In this document: piece by piece, positions 1 through 5,973 of the stretch
Numbering within the stretch: position 1 is the stretch's first letter
Layout: every line of letters begins with the position of its first letter
Assembly (NCBI GenBank): GCA_946615495.1
Contig: CAMOHY010000083.1
Span: 1-8,336 of the forward strand
Direction of reading: 5' to 3'
Length of the DNA: 8,336 nucleotides
Source of the DNA: an uncultured Clostridia bacterium
GTDB taxonomy: Bacteria > Bacillota > Clostridia > Christensenellales > Aristaeellaceae
Program-made: the position numbers and the translations under genes
The notes under the pieces: model-generated
Told to the model about the DNA's origin: nothing
The model's database searches: none
The model's input: only the letters and a program-made list of their open reading frames with translations

Positions 1-41
1 CGTCATGTTTTTTGTGCGCTTTTTTGTTTGTGAGACAGCCC

Positions 42-71
42 CATACTTTCCTGGGGTTTGTCGACAGTCTG
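42..71 (+). repeat. Left copy of a 30-bp inverted repeat flanking csoR-copA
   Basis: These 30 bases match the reverse complement of 3155-3184 at 29 of 30 positions; the only mismatch is T61. Identity stops abruptly on both sides. The core contains the palindrome TGTCGACA, which is imperfect in the other copy. Reading into the copper operon, a G+C-rich hairpin follows directly, as it also does at the other copy. The pairing is seen directly; that this is a dispersed genomic repeat is inference. Confidence 0.8.
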
Positions 72-110
72 AACCGGGGCTGCGCTCAACACGCAGCCCC
101 GGTTTAATTT
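72..110 (+). terminator. Hairpin terminator facing the 3' end of copA
   Basis: A perfect 13-bp stem (AACCGGGGCTGCG at 72-84, its complement at 92-104) encloses a 7-base loop. On the plus strand it is followed by the T-rich stretch TTTAATTT, so it best fits an intrinsic terminator for a plus-strand transcript arriving from left of the window. Read on the minus strand the same hairpin lies 25 bases after the copA stop but has no U-run behind it. It could still end or stabilise the copA mRNA, but weakly. No other terminator for copA is visible in the window. Confidence 0.65.
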
Positions 111-129
111 ACTTTGGTTTATTTGCTTT

Positions 130-2631
130 TCAGCCTACCACTTCGTAGCCCGCGTCGGTGACGGCCTTTTTGAGCACGTCGTCGGCCACGGCGCCGGACA
201 AGGTGACAACGGCGGTGCCGGTCTCATGGCTCACCTGGGCGCTTTCCACGCCGTCGATGGCTTCCAGGGCCTTCTGTACCCGGCCGGAGCAATGGGTGCA
301 CATCATACCTTCGATTTTCAAGGTCTTTTCCATGGTTTTTCTCTCCTTCTTCGCTTTCATTTTTTTATCCCGTTTCGTGCTGTACAGATCAAAGAAATTG
401 AGCCGCAGCGCGTTGGATACCACACAGAAGCTGGACAGGCTCATGGCCGCCGCGCCGAACATCGGGTTCAGCGTCCAGCCAAAGAGGGGAATGAACACGC
501 CCGCCGCCAGCGGGATGCCGATCACATTGTAAATAAACGCCCAGAACAGGTTTTCATGGATATTGCGCAAGGTGGCGCGGCTCAGGCGTACGGCGGCGGC
601 CACGTCGGTCAGCTTGCTGTTCATCAGCACCACGTCCGCCGCGTCGATGGCGATATCGGTGCCCGCCCCGATGGCGATGCCCATATCCGCGCGGGTCAGG
701 GCCGGGGCGTCGTTGATGCCGTCGCCCACCATGGCGGTTTTTCCCTGACGCCTGAGCCTGCGAATCACCTGCTCCTTGCCCTCCGGCAGCACGCCCGCGA
801 TCACTTCATCCACGCCCGCCTGCCTGCCCACGGCCTGGGCCGTGCGCTCATTATCGCCGGTGAGCATGACCACCCGAATGCCCATATTCCGCAATTGCCG
901 GATGGCCTCCGGGCTGTCCGCCTTCAGGGTGTCCGCCACGGCGATAATGCCCAGAGCCTGGCCGTCGCGGGCGAAAAACAGAGGCGTTTTCCCCTCTCCC
1001 GCCAGCTTTTCCGCCTGAGCAAGCAAGCTTTGCGGCACGGCAGCCTGGCCCGAAATGAATTTCTGGCTGCCGCCCAGCAGCTTTTCTCCGTTCAGCGTGC
1101 CGGTGAGGCCGTTGCCGGGCAGGGCGGAAAAATCCTGCGCTTCCGGCGCGGTCAGCCCCTTTTCCCTGGCATAGGCCACCACGGCCCGCGCCAGGGGATG
1201 CTCGCTCTTTTGCTCCAGGGCGCAGGCGGCGCTCCACAGCTCCTGTTCGCTCACGCCCGCTGCCAGCGCCACGTCCGTCACCTGGGGCTGGCCCTGGGTG
1301 ATGGTGCCCGTTTTGTCCAAGGCTACGATCTGGGTCTTGCCCGCTTCCTCCAGGGAGACGGCTGTTTTAAACAGCACGCCGTGGCGCGCGCCCAGCCCAT
1401 TGCCCACCATAATGGCCACCGGCGTGGCCAGCCCCAGAGCACAGGGGCAGGAAATGACCAGCACGGATATGCCGCGGGCCAGGGCGTAGGCGAATTCTTT
1501 GCCCATTAGCAGCCATATTAGGGTGGTAACGATGGCGATGGAAATAACCACCGGCACGAATACGCCGGACACCTTGTCCGCCACCTTGGCGATGGGCGCT
1601 TTGGTGGCCGCCGCGTCGCTGACCATTTGGATGATTTGGGACAGGGTGGTATCCTGCCCTACGCGGGTAGCGCGGCACTGCAAAAAGCCGGATTGGTTCA
1701 CTGTGGCGGCGGAAACGTTGTCTCCTTCCGCCTTGTCCACGGGAATGCTTTCCCCCGTCAGCGCCGCTTCGTTGACGGCGCTGCTGCCGCTGAGCACCAC
1801 GCCGTCCACGGGGATATTTTCGCCGGGCCGCACCACGAATACGTCGCCCTGGCGCACCTCCTGGATGGGCACCTCCGTTTCCTTTCCGTCCCGAAGCAGC
1901 GTGGCCGTTTGCGGCGCAAGCTTCATCAGGCTTTTGAGGGCGTCGGTGGTTTTGCCCTTGGACCGGGCCTCCAGCATCTTGCCCACGGTAATCAGGGTCA
2001 GAATCATGGCGGCGGATTCAAAGTAAAATTCGTGCATGTAGGTCATCACCGCCGCGCCGTCGCCCCGCGCCTGCGCAACCGTCATAGCGAACAGGGCGTA
2101 AACGCTCCACACGAAGCTGGCGGAGGAGCCCAGCGCCACCAGCGTATCCATATTAGGGGCGCGGCGCCACAGGCTTTTGAAACCGCTGATAAAAAATTTC
2201 TGGTTGATGAGCATTACGACGGCGGCCAGCAGCATTTGCGCCAGGCCCATGCCCACGTGATTGTCCCGCAAAAAGCCGGGCAGCGGGAAGCCCCACATCA
2301 TATGGCCCATGGAAATATACATGAGCATTAGCAAAAAACCCAGGGACGCAAACAGCCTGCGCTTCAGCTTCGGGGTTTCCCGGTCGGCCAAGGCGTCCTC
2401 CTGGGCCTGCATGGAGGGGGCGGCGGCAGGGGCGTCCTTGCTCTGGGCGCCATAGCCCGCTTCCTCCACCGCGCGGATGACTTCGCTCTCCGCCGCGGTG
2501 CCCTCCACGCCCATGGAATTGGTAAGCAGGCTCACCGAGCAGCTAATAACGCCCGGCACCTTGCTCACCGCTTTTTCCACCCTGGCGCTGCACGCGGCGC
2601 AGCTCATGCCCGTTACCGTGTATTGTTTCAT
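130..2631 (-). CDS. copA: Cu(I)-exporting P1B-type ATPase fused to a C-terminal CopZ-like copper chaperone domain
   Basis: This 833-residue inner-membrane pump drives ATP-dependent export of Cu(I) from the cytoplasm. An N-terminal heavy-metal-associated (HMA) domain (about 1-66) carries GMSCAAC with C11 and C14. About eight membrane segments follow (roughly 93-115, 126-147, 161-183, 202-222, 354-376, 383-410, 691-713, 723-744). Catalytic landmarks are TGES (292-295), CPC in the metal channel (395-397), phosphorylated D439 in DKTGT, HP (478-479), TGDN (591-594) and GDGIND (636-641). YN (701-702) and MSLSS (730-734) are the Cu(I)-specific signatures of the last two helices. After a Lys-rich linker (745-766), a second HMA domain (767-833) carries MMCTHC (C778, C781). 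It has the length of a free CopZ, and a C-terminal position is unusual because HMA domains of CopA are normally N-terminal. The gene starts 21 nt after csoR with AGGAAACACC before ATG, and ends in TGA. It is likely induced by copper through CsoR. Confidence 0.97.
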   Translation of the reverse strand: MKQYTVTGMSCAACSARVEKAVSKVPGVISCSVSLLTNSMGVEGTAAESEVIRAVEEAGYGAQSKDAPAAAPSMQAQEDALADRETPKLKRRLFASLGFLLMLMYISMGHMMWGFPLPGFLRDNHVGMGLAQMLLAAVVMLINQKFFISGFKSLWRRAPNMDTLVALGSSASFVWSVYALFAMTVAQARGDGAAVMTYMHEFYFESAAMILTLITVGKMLEARSKGKTTDALKSLMKLAPQTATLLRDGKETEVPIQEVRQGDVFVVRPGENIPVDGVVLSGSSAVNEAALTGESIPVDKAEGDNVSAATVNQSGFLQCRATRVGQDTTLSQIIQMVSDAAATKAPIAKVADKVSGVFVPVVISIAIVTTLIWLLMGKEFAYALARGISVLVISCPCALGLATPVAIMVGNGLGARHGVLFKTAVSLEEAGKTQIVALDKTGTITQGQPQVTDVALAAGVSEQELWSAACALEQKSEHPLARAVVAYAREKGLTAPEAQDFSALPGNGLTGTLNGEKLLGGSQKFISGQAAVPQSLLAQAEKLAGEGKTPLFFARDGQALGIIAVADTLKADSPEAIRQLRNMGIRVVMLTGDNERTAQAVGRQAGVDEVIAGVLPEGKEQVIRRLRRQGKTAMVGDGINDAPALTRADMGIAIGAGTDIAIDAADVVLMNSKLTDVAAAVRLSRATLRNIHENLFWAFIYNVIGIPLAAGVFIPLFGWTLNPMFGAAAMSLSSFCVVSNALRLNFFDLYSTKRDKKMKAKKERKTMEKTLKIEGMMCTHCSGRVQKALEAIDGVESAQVSHETGTAVVTLSGAVADDVLKKAVTDAGYEVVG
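331..348 (-). promoter_or_regulatory. Internal ribosome binding site and ATG for a possible free CopZ chaperone
   Basis: Inside copA, just before the second HMA domain, the mRNA reads AAGGAG (343-348), then nine bases, then ATG (331-333). The ATG is in frame with copA and encodes M767, giving a 67-residue product beginning MEKTLKIEGMMCTHC and ending at the copA stop. The linker residues KKER are encoded by the SD region itself. SD, spacing and product length are those expected of an independent copZ gene. Seen: the motif, the frame and the domain boundary. Inferred: that ribosomes start here as well as reading through from copA. Confidence 0.55.
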
Positions 2632-2652
2632 GGTGTTTCCTGCGCTCCTTTT

Positions 2653-2994
2653 TTATCGCATCAATTTTTGCAGAGTGGACAGCAATTCGTCAATGGTTTC
2701 GTCCTTCCCCGCCAGGATATCCCGCTTCACGCAGGTTTTCACATGGTCGGCCAGCAATTCCCGGTTAAAAGCCGCCAGCGCCGCGCTCACCGCCGCCACC
2801 TGCACCAGAATATCCGTGCAGTAGGCGTTCTTTTCCACCATGCCCCGGATGCCGCGTATCTGCCCTTCAATGCGGTTCAGCCGGTGAATCAGCTTTTTAT
2901 ATTCCTCCTCGGTGCGCTGCTTGGTCTTATGGCAGCAGGAATTTTCCGCCGCTTCCGCTTCCATGCAGGCCGGGCACTTTTCTTCCCCGTTCAT
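2653..2994 (-). CDS. csoR: Copper-sensing repressor CsoR
   Basis: This 113-residue all-helical repressor of the CsoR/RcnR family releases operator DNA when it binds Cu(I). The family core spans about residues 32-113. The Cys-His-Cys copper site is visible as C59 (in YCTDIL), H84 and C88 (in DHVKTCV), with Y58 and E103 in the places of the conserved second-shell Tyr and Glu. RLNRIEGQIRGI (38-49) is the conserved helix-1 segment with basic residues used for DNA binding. The N terminus is longer than in many homologues and Cys-rich: C7, C10, C20, C21, H22. It is the first gene of the copper operon, with copA 21 nt downstream. The start ATG has AAGGA about ten bases upstream and GGGAG close to it. 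The two palindromes in its own promoter imply autoregulation. A nickel, cobalt or sulfur-sensing relative is unlikely given the Cys-His-Cys set and the copA neighbour. Confidence 0.95.
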   Translation of the reverse strand: MNGEEKCPACMEAEAAENSCCHKTKQRTEEEYKKLIHRLNRIEGQIRGIRGMVEKNAYCTDILVQVAAVSAALAAFNRELLADHVKTCVKRDILAGKDETIDELLSTLQKLMR

Positions 2995-3017
2995 TGTCTC
3001 CCATTCCTTTACGCAAT

Positions 3018-3034
3018 ATACCCCGTTGGGGTAT
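3018..3034. promoter_or_regulatory. Second CsoR-type operator at the transcription start
   Basis: ATACCCCGTTGGGGTAT is a perfect palindrome with 7-bp arms and a 3-bp centre. It overlaps the predicted +1 (about 3032) and lies upstream of the csoR SD. Its centre (3026) is 26 bp from that of the spacer operator (3052), about two and a half helical turns. It has the same TACCC/GGGTA half-sites as the other operator. Confidence 0.85.
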
Positions 3035-3067
3035 CTGTATTATATACCCCGATAGGGTATATGTCAA
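3032..3067 (-). promoter_or_regulatory. Sigma-A-type promoter of csoR-copA
   Basis: On the minus strand a perfect -35 TTGACA (3062-3067) and a perfect -10 TATAAT (3039-3044) are separated by exactly 17 bp. The start of transcription should be near 3032, giving a csoR leader of about 38 nt. Such a strong core promoter needs tight repression, consistent with the two CsoR-type palindromes placed on it. Upstream of the -35 is a T6 run (3072-3077) that could aid RNA polymerase binding. Confidence 0.88.
3042..3062. promoter_or_regulatory. CsoR-type operator in the -35/-10 spacer
   Basis: ATATACCC (3042-3049) and GGGTATAT (3055-3062) form 8-bp arms around a 5-bp centre. This matches the TACCC-N5-GGGTA pattern of known copper CsoR operators. 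It fills the spacer and touches both promoter boxes, so bound CsoR would exclude sigma factor contact. Confidence 0.85.
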
Positions 3068-3117
3068 GAGCAAAAAAGGCCTGCAACTGTTTATCTCGAA
3101 CGCGCATCAATTTATTG

Positions 3118-3153
3118 TAAAATAGGCGCTTCCGGTCATTGCCCGGAAGCGCC
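3118..3153 (-). terminator. Intrinsic terminator of the liv operon
   Basis: An 11-bp perfect stem (GGCGCTTCCGG at 3125-3135 with its complement at 3143-3153) has a 7-base loop. On the minus strand it is followed by TATTTTA, a moderate U-run. It stands between livF and the csoR promoter and should stop liv transcripts from entering the copper operon. It lies about 170 nt after the livF stop. Confidence 0.75.
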
Positions 3154-3154
3154 C

Positions 3155-3184
3155 CAGACTGTCGGCAAACCCCAGGAAAGTATG
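3155..3184 (-). repeat. Right copy of the 30-bp inverted repeat flanking csoR-copA
   Basis: This is the reverse complement of 42-71 with one mismatch (at 3165). The two copies point toward each other and bracket about 3.1 kb holding only csoR-copA and its control region. A single base (3154) separates it from the liv terminator stem on the inner side. On the outer side its last three bases form part of the next hairpin stem. Confidence 0.8.
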
Positions 3185-3269
3185 AAAGGGCCGCAGCCCT
3201 TTCATCAGTAATCCGCAGGACCGGCTTTGCCGGTCCGAGGAGCGGCTGAAAGCTGATAGATACGGATTA
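3182..3269 (-). other. Multi-hairpin segment in the 3' tail of the liv transcript
   Basis: Three pairings are visible. A 10-bp stem with a 4-base loop uses ATGAAAGGGC (3182-3191) and GCCCTTTCAT (3196-3205). An 8-bp stem with a TTT loop uses GGACCGGC (3218-3225) and GCCGGTCC (3229-3236). A 7-bp outer stem, TAATCCG (3209-3215) with CGGATTA (3263-3269), would enclose the second hairpin. None is followed by a U-run on either strand, so these are not simple terminators. I recognise no riboswitch or ncRNA family. It may be part of the dispersed element that includes the adjacent 30-bp repeat, or an mRNA 3'-end stabiliser. The rest of the gap to livF (3270-3320) is a purine-rich run on the minus strand without an assignable feature. 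Confidence 0.5.
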
Positions 3270-3320
3270 TTGAGGAAAGAGCGGCGTCTCCCCCGCCTTC
3301 CTTCGGTTCCTCCCCCCTCC

Positions 3321-4049
3321 TTACGAGCCAAGATACGCCTTCTGCACCGCGTCGTTATGCAGCAAAGCTTCCGCGTCGCCCTGCATGGTGATAACGCCGG
3401 TTTCCATCACGTAGGCCCGGTCGGCCACCCGCAGCGCCATTTGGGCGTTTTGCTCCACCAGCAGGATGGTGACGCCGGATTGATGCAGTTCCGTCACGAT
3501 ATCGAAAATCTGCTCCACCAGAATAGGCGCCAGGCCCATGGACGGCTCATCCAGCATGAGCAGCTTGGGCTTGCTCATCAGCGCGCGGGCCATGGCCAGC
3601 ATCTGCTGTTCACCGCCGGACAGGGTGCCGGCAATCTGTTTTTCTCTTTCCTTGAGCCGGGGAAAGCGCTGAAACATTTCCGTCAGGGAAGCGTCGATTT
3701 CCGAGGCCGGGCGGCTGTAGGCCCCCATTTCCAGGTTTTCTCGCACGGTCATCTGCTGGAAAATGCGGCGGCCTTCGGGGCAAAGCGCCAGGCCGCGGAA
3801 CACCATTTTGCTGGCGCTGACGCCCTGAATGGGCGCGCCGCCCATTTCTATGGTGCCCTGCCGGGGCCGAAGCAGCCCGGCGATGGTGTTCAGGGTGGTG
3901 GATTTGCCCGCGCCGTTGGCGCCGATGAGGGTGACGATTTCGTTTTCGTGCACCTCCAGGGAAATTCCCTTGATGGCGTGGATAGCGCCGTAATACACGT
4001 GAATATCGTTTACCCGAAGCAGCGGGGCTGCCTGTGCTTGATTGGACAT
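3321..4049 (-). CDS. livF: Branched-chain amino acid ABC transporter ATP-binding protein LivF
   Basis: This 242-residue cytoplasmic ATPase is one of the two that power the Liv-type importer. Visible are Walker A GANGAGKST (43-51), signature LSGGEQQ (143-149) and Walker B LLMLDEP (163-169). The position normally held by the switch His is Gln (LLVEQNA, Q200), which is the usual LivF form, whereas LivG keeps His. The segment LALCPEGRRIFQQMTVRENL (88-107) and the C-terminal AYLGS are typical of LivF. Length matches the family. The ATG lies one base after the livG stop, and its SD (GGAGGG, five bases upstream) is encoded inside the end of livG, which suggests translational coupling. It is the last gene of the operon. 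Confidence 0.95.
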   Translation of the reverse strand: MSNQAQAAPLLRVNDIHVYYGAIHAIKGISLEVHENEIVTLIGANGAGKSTTLNTIAGLLRPRQGTIEMGGAPIQGVSASKMVFRGLALCPEGRRIFQQMTVRENLEMGAYSRPASEIDASLTEMFQRFPRLKEREKQIAGTLSGGEQQMLAMARALMSKPKLLMLDEPSMGLAPILVEQIFDIVTELHQSGVTILLVEQNAQMALRVADRAYVMETGVITMQGDAEALLHNDAVQKAYLGS

Positions 4050-4050
4050 G

Positions 4051-4905
4051 TCAGCCCTCCTTCTTCTTGCCCAGATAGGCTTCGATCACAACGGGATTTG
4101 CCTGGATTTCGTCCGCCGTGCCCTTGGCGATTACCCGGCCGAAATTCAGCACGCAAATGCCTTCGCACACGCCCATGACCAGGTTCATATCGTGCTCAAT
4201 GAGCAGGATGGCGATTTGGAACTGGTCGCGGATTTTGGCGATGTTTTCCATCAATTCTTCGGTTTCATGGGGGTTCATGCCCGCCGCCGGCTCATCCAGC
4301 AGGAGCAGCTTGGGGTCCGTTGCCAGGGCGCGGACGATTTCCAGCCGCCGCTGGGCGCCGTAGGGCAGGCTGCCCGCTTCCTCGTCGGCCAGCTTTTCCA
4401 TATCGAAGATGTGCAAAAGCTCCAGGGCCTTTTCGTGCTGGCGCTTTTCCTGGCTCCAGTAGCGGGGCAGGCGCAGAATGCCGCTGACCATATCGTACTT
4501 GATCCGGTTATGCAGGCCGATGCGCACGTTTTCTTCCACCGTCATTTTATCAAACAGGCGGATATTCTGGAAGGTGCGGGCAATGCCCAGCTTGGAAGCC
4601 TGGGTGATGCTCATGCCGTGCAGGTCGCGGCCATTGATAAGGGCCGCGCCGGTGGTAGGCTCGTACACCTTGGTAATCAGGTTGAAAACGGTGGTTTTGC
4701 CCGCGCCGTTGGGGCCGATGAGCCCGGCAATTTCCGTTTTGCCGATGGTCAGGTTAAAATCCTCCACGGCCTTGAGCCCGCCGAATTCAATGCCCAAATG
4801 GCGGGTTTCCAGCACGGGAATTTCGTTCACGTCCCGCTCCGGCACGATGCTGTAGGTTGGCATAGGCACCATTTTGGTGCTGCTGCGGTGCTTTTGCTGG
4901 GTCAC
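4051..4905 (-). CDS. livG: Branched-chain amino acid ABC transporter ATP-binding protein LivG
   Basis: This 284-residue cytoplasmic ATPase pairs with LivF. It shows Walker A GPNGAGKT (64-71), Q-loop Q113 in TFQNIRLF, the LivG-type signature LPYGAQRRLEI (180-190), Walker B LLLLDEP (200-206), switch His238 in LIEHDM and the C-terminal EAYLGK. The start is a GTG (4903-4905) that overlaps the livM stop as GTGA, with GGAGGTGA six bases upstream. That SD and overlap decide the start over the ATG codons at residues 12 and 15. The choice gives about 25 more N-terminal residues than typical LivG; the ABC fold itself begins near residue 31. Confidence 0.95.
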   Translation of the reverse strand: MTQQKHRSSTKMVPMPTYSIVPERDVNEIPVLETRHLGIEFGGLKAVEDFNLTIGKTEIAGLIGPNGAGKTTVFNLITKVYEPTTGAALINGRDLHGMSITQASKLGIARTFQNIRLFDKMTVEENVRIGLHNRIKYDMVSGILRLPRYWSQEKRQHEKALELLHIFDMEKLADEEAGSLPYGAQRRLEIVRALATDPKLLLLDEPAAGMNPHETEELMENIAKIRDQFQIAILLIEHDMNLVMGVCEGICVLNFGRVIAKGTADEIQANPVVIEAYLGKKKEG

Positions 4906-5963
4906 TGCGCGTCACCTCCCGTTTTTTCCTTTTTCCGCAGGGGCGCGGTCAGCCGGTTCACCCAGGAACGAATGGTGGGATTATTGGTAAAGATCATGAC
5001 CAGGATGAGCACAACAGCGTAAACCAGCATGCGGTAATCGGCAAAGGCGCGGAGCATTTCCGGCAAAATGGTAAGAAACGCGGCGGAAATGATGCTGCCC
5101 AGCACATTGCCCAGGCCGCCCAGCACCACAAACACCAGCACGTTAATGGACTGGTTAAAGGTGAACTGGCTGGGTACCACGGTGGAGGAATTGAGGCCGT
5201 AGAGCGCCCCCGCCATGCCCGCCAGCACGGCGGCGGTGACAAAGGCCATCATTTTATATTTGGTCACGTTCACGCCCATGGATTCGGCGGCGATGCGGTT
5301 ATCCCGGCAGGCCTTGATGGCGCGTCCGGCGCGGGAATTGATGAGGTTCAGCACCACCACCAGGGTGATGAGCACCAGGATAAAGCCCGCCGTAAAGGTG
5401 GAAATGGGCTTTACCTTCACCGCGCCCTTGGCCCCGTCCACCAGCATGGTAACAGCGTCCGGCATATTCTTTTGCAGGAAGGAAAAATGCAGCTTGCCGT
5501 CCGCCGTGCCCACATAAAATACGTTGACCAGGCTGCGGATGATTTCGCCGAAGGCCAGGGTGACGATGGCCAGATAATCGCCCCGGAGCCTGAGCACCGG
5601 AATGCCGATCAGGGCCCCCACAATGCCGGAAAACAGCCCGCCCGCCACAATGGCCAGCACCAGCCGCAGCGTGGTATCCTGCACGTCAAAGCCGTTCAGC
5701 AGCCAGCCGCTGACCACGGCGCCGGTATAAGCGCCCACGCTCATAAAGCCTGCGTGGCCCAGGGACAATTCGCCCGAAATGCCCACCACCAGGTTCAGCG
5801 ATACGGCCATGACGATCCAGCAGCAAATGGGCACCAATTGGCCCTTCAGGGACCGGGAAATGGTTTTGTTGGCGATCATGGACTGCAAAAAAATGAAGGC
5901 GGCGATCACCAAAAGATAAGTGACCAGGCTGTAGATCAGGCGCTTGCGCTTTTCTTTCGTCAT
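4902..5963 (-). CDS. livM: Branched-chain amino acid ABC transporter permease LivM
   Basis: This 353-residue integral membrane protein of the BPD_transp_2 family forms the translocation pore with LivH. It shows a basic N terminus, multiple hydrophobic segments, the conserved GISGELSLGHAGF (61-73), and LRLRGDYLAIVTLAFGEIIR (about 124-143). The cytoplasmic coupling loop GRAIKACRDNRIAAESMGV (about 213-231) contacts an ATPase. A Lys/Arg-rich cytoplasmic tail ends the protein. I chose the ATG at 5961-5963 because GAGGTGG lies just upstream, ten bases after the livH stop. A GTG at 5970-5972 would add three residues but lies inside that SD. The stop codon overlaps the livG start. Confidence 0.93.
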   Translation of the reverse strand: MTKEKRKRLIYSLVTYLLVIAAFIFLQSMIANKTISRSLKGQLVPICCWIVMAVSLNLVVGISGELSLGHAGFMSVGAYTGAVVSGWLLNGFDVQDTTLRLVLAIVAGGLFSGIVGALIGIPVLRLRGDYLAIVTLAFGEIIRSLVNVFYVGTADGKLHFSFLQKNMPDAVTMLVDGAKGAVKVKPISTFTAGFILVLITLVVVLNLINSRAGRAIKACRDNRIAAESMGVNVTKYKMMAFVTAAVLAGMAGALYGLNSSTVVPSQFTFNQSINVLVFVVLGGLGNVLGSIISAAFLTILPEMLRAFADYRMLVYAVVLILVMIFTNNPTIRSWVNRLTAPLRKKEKTGGDAQ

Positions 5964-5973
5964 TCCCGCCACC

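Noticed and set aside
226..1509. Long plus-strand open frame of 427 residues across copA
   Set aside because: It lies antisense to the CopA catalytic core, whose motifs are intact on the minus strand. Its product is His/Gly/Ala/Arg-rich with no recognisable domain, as expected of an antisense frame in G+C-rich DNA. Similar long plus-strand frames over livF, livG, livM and livH were rejected for the same reason.
3107..3331. Minus-strand open frame of 74 residues downstream of livF
   Set aside because: It starts with a valid ATG but overlaps the livF stop region, and it runs through the hairpins, the 30-bp repeat and the liv terminator. It has no family resemblance. It is most likely an open frame through a repeat, of a kind that could be annotated wrongly as a hypothetical protein.
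3446..3454. Gln in place of the switch His in LivF
   Set aside because: It looks like a defective ATPase at first, but VEQN is the normal LivF sequence, and the partner LivG keeps its His.
5964..5972. GTG start for livM three codons upstream
   Set aside because: The GTG is part of the SD (GAGGTGG) that serves the ATG at 5961-5963. It is not excluded, but it is less likely.
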